Source: Cymbidium sinense
Lineage: Eukaryota > Streptophyta > Magnoliopsida > Asparagales > Orchidaceae
DNA: 64,000 nucleotides
Assembly (NCBI GenBank): GCA_021442155.1
Contig: CM038222.1
Coordinates: forward strand, 22,082,923-22,146,922
Direction: 5' to 3'
Below the pieces are notes generated by a model. It was not told the origin of the DNA. It saw nothing but the letters and a program-made list of their open reading frames with translations, and did no database searches. This document shows positions 56,770 through 64,000 of the stretch, piece after piece. Position 1 is the stretch's first letter, and each line of letters starts with the position of its first letter. The position numbers and the translations under genes are program-made.

Positions 56770-57724
56770 ATTTTATAATACCATATATTATAGTATAATG
56801 TAGTATCATATATTTGAGCATGTAGAGATGTATTTTTGGATGTTATAAGATGTTTGAAATGTTTTAGTGTATTATGATATTGTGACCTATAGTCAAAATT
56901 AATATAAATAATAAAAATATTGATTTTATAAATGAGATCATGAAATTTGTTAAATTTGATGTGGGAATTAGGTTGTAGTACCAAAGGTGTGCTACGCCAC
57001 TTGTAGTCTAAAATGTTAAATTTTGTGTTCAAAATAAATATTATATGTTGTAGCATCATATATCATAATATATTATTCTCCACATTTTAAATTCTTTTAG
57101 TATTTTACAATCATGTAGTCAAACCTACACTAGAATTATTTATAAAATATTGATTTAGACTTTAAAATGGTGGAATTTGGACAAATTCATAATAGGTAGA
57201 GCATGGCATCATAATATATTGTTCCAATTTAAAATATGTAAGTGATACGACTAAAATATATAGTTTTTATTATTTTGACTAATTTTATAATTTTTATCTT
57301 AAGCAATCCCTTCTGATGTAATATGTAATATAATATAATATGTTATAGTGTATTATAATATAGGATCCCATAATATAGTGTAGTAGCATGCATTATAGCA
57401 CACTATTGTGTTTTACTACTTATTATTTAACATATTTTAGTTGGTTATAGTATGATGTAGTAGAGTTTTTACTGGTATAATTCATAAAAACATTGATTTG
57501 TAGGCCGAGATGATGGGATTTGGCCAAATTTAAGGTAAGCTTTAGGGAACATCATTGGGGTGTGCTATGGTGTGTCATTTAATCAGAAGAATGGAATTTT
57601 GCATCTAAAATAAATAATCATTTTCAACCAAATTTTATAAACTTTTTGCTTAAAGTGATTCATTTTAAGGTGTAATGTAAGATAATATATTATATGAAAG
57701 CATATTAAAATATAATGTACATAA

Positions 57725-57765
<41 letters not shown>

Positions 57766-58250
57766 GTGGTGTGTTACTAAATGTTATAGTACATTTTAGT
57801 ATGTTTTACTTTTGTTATAATACATTAGGTCAAAACTCACAAAAATGTTAATTTGAAGGTTGAGATGGAAGAATTTGGCCAAATTCATGGCACAAATCAA
57901 GAAGTAACACTAAAATTATGATATTTTGTACCATTTCTAATAGAAAAAAAAATTTTACATCCAAAATGAACAGTATTCATATTTTGAGAAAATTTTGTTA
58001 TTTGTTCTTTTTAAGTGATTCTAATAAGGTCTAATGTTAGACATTATATTATATTATAGCAAATTATAATATAACAACATATAATCTAATATATTATAGT
58101 GTGTTAATTCATACTATAATATATTTAGCATGATATTGTATAGTTAGTTTGAGCTTGCACCATCATAAATCATAAAATGTTGATTACAATGTTAAGATGA
58201 TGTAATTTGAATGAATACATTGTTAGGCTTTTGGTTGAAGTATTAAAGGT
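56770..58250 (-). repeat. ~340 bp satellite in the 3' region of the Tat element, block B
   Basis: Same array as in block A. The AAAATATTGATTT-type start recurs near 56900, 57146, 57488, 57840 and 58176, spacings 246, 342, 352 and 336 bp. The short second interval is shared with block A, so the array was duplicated as a whole. Confidence 0.82.
57729..57763. repeat. (AT)n microsatellite
   Basis: About 34 bp of uninterrupted AT dinucleotides inside a satellite monomer. The matching place in block A (about 26045-26060) has only CACATATATGTGAATG. Confidence 0.95.
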
Positions 58251-60560
58251 GTGCATAAGAGAAGAAATAAGATTTGATGAGAATTCCATGTTAAGGACCT
58301 GAAGGGAGATTCGCTATGGGATCACACTTGCATTGGACACGACATGTGAGGGTCTATGTAGGCATGAAGAAGAAGAAAATTTATTAGGGATTAGGTTTAA
58401 ATTTGATTTGATTATATGACTTCTGGAAAGAAGATCCGCTGGGGATAAGAATATATAATCCACTGGGGATTAAGATCGAATCAACTTTAATTTGTTTTGT
58501 TTTAATTAATGTGGACGCATATCTACTAGAGATGTGGGCTCGAGTCCGCTGGGGATCAGGTATATGAACCTTCCACTAGGGAAGCAAGTTTGGGCTATCT
58601 GCTGGGAATTAGGATTTGTGTTTGATTTCATAAATTTGTTTGGGGCTATATCCAATGGTAATAAGAGTTTGGTTGGATTTCTTTGATTTAGACTCTACTG
58701 GGTGAGTTGGTTTAATTTGGCCTCACTGGAGAGGTTGGTTTTGAATTTGATTTGTTTGCTTGACTTGTTTATATATGATTTGGGGCTCCATTGGGGAGAA
58801 GAATGTGATTTAACTCCACTAGGAAAAATTAGATTGGGTTTAATTTAATCTAAGTTAATGAAGGGACCCTATCGGTGTGCAATGGACCCACTAAGAAGGG
58901 GACTATATCAGTCTTGACCTACCTCAAGTTTACAAATCCAAAGGGATAGTCTACGGAGGGTAGAGCTAGCCAACCTAAGTTGCTTCTGTGCAATGACTAT
59001 GCTAGGAAGAAGACATAGAAGACTTACATCTTTCAAAGCTAAGACCAACCGCTGGGGTGACCTATTGGATGCACAACAAATCACTGACCAATGACTAATG
59101 AAAGTGAATGTCACGGGGACTCTCTAACTCAAAAGTAGTCGGATTATTTTATATTAATTTCATGTGATTTGATATGGTTTATTTGGTTTAGTTTGATTTG
59201 GAAAGGGCATATCCTGGGATGTGAGCTCGATCAAATTTGATAGATTTAATTTATGGACCATGTGGTGATGGACCCACTAAGAAGGGGCTATATTGGACTT
59301 GTCCTATTAGATTTACAAATACAAAAGATAGTCTGGGTAGAGCTAGCCAACTGAGGGTTGCCTTCTGTGCAATGTATAGGAAGAAGACATAGTAGACTTA
59401 CATTTTCTAAAGTAGGGAACAACCGCTGGGGTTACCTGTTGGTAGCACAACAAATCAAACCTGACTTAGGGATGACTACTGAGTGAATGCCGGCACTTAT
59501 ATCAATTCAAGAGTAGTCAGGTGATTCCTATAGGGAGTTTCCCTAACACTACCCTAAAGACAAGATGCTTGCTTCAGAAAAGGTTTTGCTAGGGGTGTCC
59601 TCCTAATCCATAAGTGAATATATAATTTGTTTATATGTTTACATGGACCCTATTGGTGTGCGTGGGACCACACTAAGAAGGTGTTATGTCGACCTTGGCC
59701 TATCTTAGATTTACTAGACTAAGGGAGAATATGCACATCCACCAGATGAATTCTCCAACCATAGGTGTGGAGAAAGGGAGTTTTCAATGATAGTAACCCT
59801 GGGTAGTGTCTAAATGGGGTCCCAAAATGATGTGATCCCAATATATGTTTCCTGAGGGAAAGGCTTAGGTGTTATCTTGAGCCCTAAAAAAAGAAAGCTT
59901 ATATAGGTAACTCAAGGAGAACATAAATAGCTGACATCTACCATTAGTGGTGTATCCGGGTGCAAGAACTAACCAACCTAAGGTGTATCCATCAAATGAG
60001 TGGTGTATCCATCAAAGAACCAACATAAGGTGCTCATCTGTCCAATGATCAATCTAGAAAAAACATGTTGGCTTACAACTTTCTAGAGGAACTCATCATC
60101 GGATAGTCTATCTTGGCAGATGCTATCCGACCTAGAGCTAACTACTAAGAGGGAAGGACTAGAATCGACGGAAGAGGGAAGGAGCCACTACGAGACTTAT
60201 CCTAAACCTCAAATATACTCAACCCAATCAATGCATGAAGTATAATCCAAGAAGAAAGCGTAGCAGACTCAGATCCTCTTAAACAAAGCCAACATGAGGT
60301 AGCCGCCATGCAAGGCCTACCAAACTAACAAGGCTGCCGGTGGCAAATAAGGAAGGAAAGAAGCACATACATCCTCTAAAGTAAGAATACCATCGGTGAC
60401 ACACTAGCAACTTAGAGCAGCATGAGTGCCACTAGGGACGTTATCAAAACTAATAGTAACCTAAGACAAAAGATGTATTTATTTTATATATTTGTGTACA
60501 GTTTGTGTTTACGTTGTGTTGATGAAGGATTGGATGTTGCTTAGGTTCCTTACACCTACC
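58251..60560 (-). repeat. Repetitive 3' noncoding region of the Tat element, block B
   Basis: Homologous to 26561-28985, with the same modules (CCGCTGGGGAT, GGACCCTATCGGTGTG, CTTACATCTTTCAAAGC). Many short stretches are missing relative to block A, mostly where A has GGTGTGCAACGACT-like or CCACTAGGG-like words. Confidence 0.7.
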
Positions 60561-61729
60561 CTAAACACAGCGTGCCAGATTCACAAACAAAAATTCTTTC
60601 AACATGGAAGAGATTGAATTCAAAATGGAATTTTTTTCTTCTAATAATTATTTTCAAACATGATTTATAATATTTCTTTAGGTAGATCTCATTGATTGGA
60701 AGCATTCACCCTTATGATTAATAAGTCGATAAGATCCTCCTTGGTTGACCTTCTCTATGTCAAAAGGGCCTTCCCAAGAGGGTACAAACTTGCTCCCATA
60801 TGGGCAATAATTTATCTCCTTAGAACTAAAATAAGCACTCCTACTTGAAAAGATTTAGGATGGACCAACTTATTGTGAGCTTGAAATCTTTTAACTTTAT
60901 ACAACTCAAGGTTTTGGCATGCCCGCAAGCATCTCTCCTCCAAACCTTTGAGCTCTTCTAACCAACTTGGCATTTTGCTTTATTGTGATCTTGCTACCCA
61001 CAACTATCCTTAGTGATGAGAGTTGGACTTCTAATGGTAGAATGGATCCATACACTTAGAAAAGAGTAGAAGAGTTGGAGTTCTATATGTGGTGTGATAG
61101 GCCCATAGTGCTTCAACTAACTGATCATGCCACTATCGCTTGTTATTGTCGAGTGTCTTCTTTAGAATTTGGATGATCATTTTATTGAAGGATTTTGCTA
61201 AGCTGTTTGCATTCGAGTAGCTGATGGTAGAATATCTTCAATCTATGTTTTATTTCTAGCAAAATTATTGATCTCGATTCTCTTGAATGCAGTACCATTA
61301 TCAGATATAATTCATCAAAGCACTCCAAACATATATGATATGGTTCCCCAAAGCACATGTGTGAACTCTCTAAGTGAAATCTCCTTCACCCATTTGAAAA
61401 AGTAGTTTGTAGAAACTAAGATGAACCAATGACTCTTGGAAGAAGGAGGATCAATTAGGCCCACTATGTCAGTACCTCAACACTCAAATGTCCATGAGCT
61501 AATGTAGGATGTAGAATATTGGGTGGTTGGTGTAGGACCACACCGTATATTTGACATTAGTGGTATCGCCTAGCCATATCCATGCAATCTTGATCATCCG
61601 ATGTATCGAGTTCTCGATCTTGGCTTTCATCTTTGGACCGCATGTTGGCTCCACATAACTCGAAGTGTACATCGCCACGATCTTATGGGCTTCTTTGTCT
61701 AAACAACATAACCACATATGATCGATCAA
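60561..61729 (-). pseudogene. Integrase remnant of Tat pol, block B
   Basis: Counterpart of 29150-30330. The zinc-binding region is recognisable at 61729-61560 (LCCLDKEAHKIVAMY, then GPKMKAKIE) but lacks the intact HHCC set: CHHC-type spacing is lost (TTNVKYT in place of the Cys pair region). Core fragments with the NYF, SDNGT-like and FGV-like boxes lie at about 61500-61280. Stops and frameshifts throughout. More decayed than block A. Confidence 0.78.
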
Positions 61730-62480
61730 AATAAGACACCATCCACAAGAGCATAGAAAGTGCTCTATTTCATCTAATGGGCTTGAGACTTCTCTTGAGA
61801 TAGTTTGCCATTATTTTGGTAATCCATGAATGGTTGCCCCAATCTAACTCCTTCTTGGCAATGGAAACCTCTCCTTCAGGAGAGTACTTTTTGATGAGTT
61901 CAATATCAATAAGAGATAAGACTTGTCAATTTTGGACCTTTATTGATATGGACTCATCCTCTGGACATGCCAACTCCTTAGCAAGCTTGGCTAAAGCATA
62001 CACTACGATGTGCTCTCCTCAAGGACTCTTATAAAAAGTAACCTCTAAGATTTGGGCCAACAACTCAATGGTGTATTTGGTGGTGATGGAGCTTGGGCTT
62101 TATAACCTTATAAGACTGATTTGGTTATATAAATGAGAATCTCTAAAGATGTTGATGTTTTGGATGCTTAGAGTAATGGCTAACACTGACCGGAATTAGA
62201 GCCTCATATTTAGCTTGTTGGTGAAAGAATTGGACATGGTATGAGAATCCCATCACATCATGGTCCCGAAGTTAAGAAACTATTCCTACCCTTGCCTTTC
62301 TTGAAATAGTAGATAATGGTTCTTCTCCTATGACCATCAAAGTACATCAAGATGAATGCTAGCATCCCCTAAGTTCACGATTTTTTATCATAGAGATCAT
62401 CACTAAGTGGAGTAGAAGTGGGTGCTACTAAGAAATCTACTAGCGCTTGTAATTCCACCACACGGAGGGGTATGAAGGTA
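61730..62480 (-). pseudogene. Archaeal-type RNase H remnant and linker, block B
   Basis: Homologous to 30331-31051. Frameshifts and small deletions break it so that no long frame is left, but the DNA follows block A closely (AACATCTTTAGAGATTCTCA on the - strand for the FKDSQ region). It supports the Tat assignment by position only. Confidence 0.75.
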
Positions 62481-62499
62481 ATGTCAAACTATGAGAGGA

Positions 62500-62979
62500 T
62501 CATGGATCATCATGCCAATCATCAGGATAACATCAGATGTTTCATGAGATACTGTAGTGGATTGATCCTAGATATTAAGTTTACCTTATGAGGAAGCACA
62601 TAGTGCTTTTGGGATGCAAATATTAAGGCTAGGCATTGCTTCAATGGGTGATAATTAGCCTCATTAGGGATTAAACGATGGTTGAGGTAGTGGAGTGTGT
62701 TTTCCTTCCATTCATCATTGGCTTGGGGAAACAAAGCACCAATGGAGTCGTGTAACATAGTAGTGTAAAGTATGAGTTGCTTACCCAGGATAAGGGCTTC
62801 TAGATGTCATCAGGTAATGCTTGATGTCTTCAAAGGCATCCTCACACTTGTCATCCCACTTGATCCTTTTGACAAGTCGACAATGGGTGACATCTTTCTA
62901 ATAAGTTGATATAAACATCTTAGATATGCCAACCACCCTTGGAATGATCTCGAGTTGAGTTAAACTTTATGGGGTGGCA
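62500..62979 (-). pseudogene. RNase H of Tat pol, block B
   Basis: A 78-codon open stretch at 62522-62758 contains SIGALFPQANDEWKENTLHY, then LNHRLIPNEANYHPLKQCLA and HYVLPHKVNLISRINPLQYL, the classic RNase H that follows RT in Ty3/gypsy elements. The part nearer RT is frameshifted. About 370 bp of this region (roughly 62607-62978) are absent from block A. Confidence 0.85.
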
Positions 62980-63790
62980 TTTCTAATATCTACCGATGGA
63001 TTTGTCCCCGGTGTCCCAAAAAACCCAAAGAATTTTCCTAAAGCTACTCTGAATGCATATTTTAGGGTTTTCATTTTGAGGTTAAATTATCTTTACTGTT
63101 CAAAAACTACTCTCAAGTCAAAGAGATAGTCTTCCTTTTCTCTACTTTTGACCATGAGATCATCGACATAGACTAACTGATGATGATGAATGAGTTCTTC
63201 AAAGATTCAGTCATAGTCCATATGTAAGACCAACATTTTAAGGGCATCACCTTATAGCAATAGATTGACGGTTCAAAGTAGTGTTTCTTTCATATTCAGG
63301 GGCTATCTTTATTTGGTTAAATCCAGATGAGCCATCCATGAAAGAGAAGACTAAATTTGATGAGGCAATGTCCACCATCAACTCTGGGATTGGTAGTGGA
63401 AATTCAACTTTTGGACATGCCTTATTTAAATCCATAAAATTGACACATATGTGAATTTGGCCATTCTTTTTCTTAACAAGGATGACCCTAGCTATCCAGG
63501 TAGGGTATTTTCTTCATAGATGAAGCCAACATTGATTAGTTTCTTGACTTCATAAATGATCTGTTGTTCTATGTCTAATCGCATTCATCTAGGAGCTTGC
63601 TTGATAGGGTTAGCAGTAGGCTTTATTACTAGTTTATGGACTGCTACATCAGGAGCCAATCCAAGCATCTCTTTATAACTCCATGCAAAGTAGTCCATAA
63701 ACTCAATTAATATCCTGCTAAGTAATTGGTTTCAACTTCATTCAACAAAGAATTGATGTATGTCGGGCGTAGATCTTCTTTAGTTCCTAA
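62980..63790 (-). pseudogene. Reverse transcriptase of Tat pol, block B
   Basis: From the right: region like YFAWSYKEMLGLAP with VHKLVIKPTANPIKQAPR (about 63710-63590), WIARVILVKKKNGQIHICV (about 63520-63450), MDLNKACPKVEFPLP (63435 down), LVFSFMDGSSGFNQIKIAPE, and the active-site box YVDD at 63159-63170, still intact. Several frameshifts and stops separate these boxes. Copies RNA into DNA in an active element; here inactive. Upstream of RT lies about 200 bp of further pol spacer (LRPTYINSLLNEVE-like). Confidence 0.88.
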
Positions 63791-64000
63791 CTTGATTTCT
63801 TAGAGCTCATCGATGGTTGACTTGATCTCTTCAAACCCCATGGTGCATCTTTGACTTCAAAATCATATGAATCATCAAGTTTCTAAGCAGCCCTCATGAG
63901 TTAATGTAATTTGAAAAGAACCTATCGATTCCAAATGATTGGTGATGACTAAGCATTAATCATCATCATCGACCCATCATCAATCAATCAATCTTAATTG
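63791..64000 (-). other. Pol spacer upstream of RT, block B, cut by window end
   Basis: Continuation of the element towards protease/gag on the - strand. Weak similarity to the region preceding RT in Tat pol; no protease motif visible in the window. Confidence 0.5.

Larger units (their letters stand above)
56632..64000 (-). mobile_element. Tat-lineage Ty3/gypsy remnant, block B (runs off the window)
   Basis: Homologous to block A from 56632 to about 63210, then continuing further upstream in pol to the window end. On the - strand from right to left: region upstream of RT, RT with YVDD, RNase H, archaeal RNase H remnant, integrase remnant, repetitive 3' noncoding region, ~340 bp satellite. 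It has many short deletions relative to A in the 3' region, but keeps the ~370 bp of RT/RNase H lost in A. No LTR is seen inside the window. Confidence 0.87.

Overview
The window is non-genic, repeat-built DNA from a land-plant nuclear genome, most likely an angiosperm. The plant assignment rests on the Arabidopsis-type telomeric heptamer (CCCTAAA on the + strand), remnants of a Tat-lineage Ty3/gypsy element with an extra archaeal-type RNase H, a SIRE-like Ty1/copia LTR, a LINE RNase H fragment, and the C-terminus plus 3'UTR of a plant class IV glycine-rich RNA-binding protein (GRP7-type). I see no intact gene. I cannot assign the species.

The backbone (about 1-24.9 kb, 31.5-40.9 kb and 45.3-56.6 kb) is a compound satellite with a recurring order. 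A typical unit has (i) a junction motif close to CCTACCAGTTTACTTAATTT, (ii) a CCCTAAA-type or GC-rich CCCTGAGC-type tract, (iii) a roughly 70 bp leader, (iv) a 5'-truncated, intronless GRP cDNA copy of about 430-480 bp ending in a short poly(A), (v) a CCCTAAA tract, and (vi) a long degenerate domain of CCTAAA, CTAAA and ATAAA words leading to the next motif. I count 20 GRP copies with coding sequence and two that keep only the last ~45 bp of the 3'UTR. All lie on the + strand. Where the 5' end is preserved, almost all begin at the same point in the RRM C-terminus, so they look like one founding retrocopy that was amplified with its telomeric flanks. The telomeric tracts all have the C-rich strand on +, so a chromosome end in the same orientation would lie to the left.

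The backbone is interrupted by insertions. These are a SIRE-like LTR on the - strand (3.65-5.82 kb), an array of ~77-81 bp repeats with a 223 bp unique piece (11.12-11.79 kb), Tat block A (24.92-31.47 kb), a LINE 3' end followed by an LTR-like remnant (40.94-45.33 kb), and Tat block B (56.63 kb to the window end). Blocks A and B are homologous. Both carry a broken - strand pol (RT, RNase H, archaeal RNase H, integrase), a long repetitive 3' noncoding region and a ~340 bp tandem satellite, and both end at a CCCTAAA tract that follows a GRP copy. A and B lie about 31.7 kb apart, which suggests a large higher-order duplication of the region. A smaller ~3.7 kb higher-order repeat lies at 35.1-40.2 kb.

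No coding sequence here is likely to make a working protein. The main interest is how an mRNA 3' end became a component of a telomere-like satellite and how that satellite diversified.
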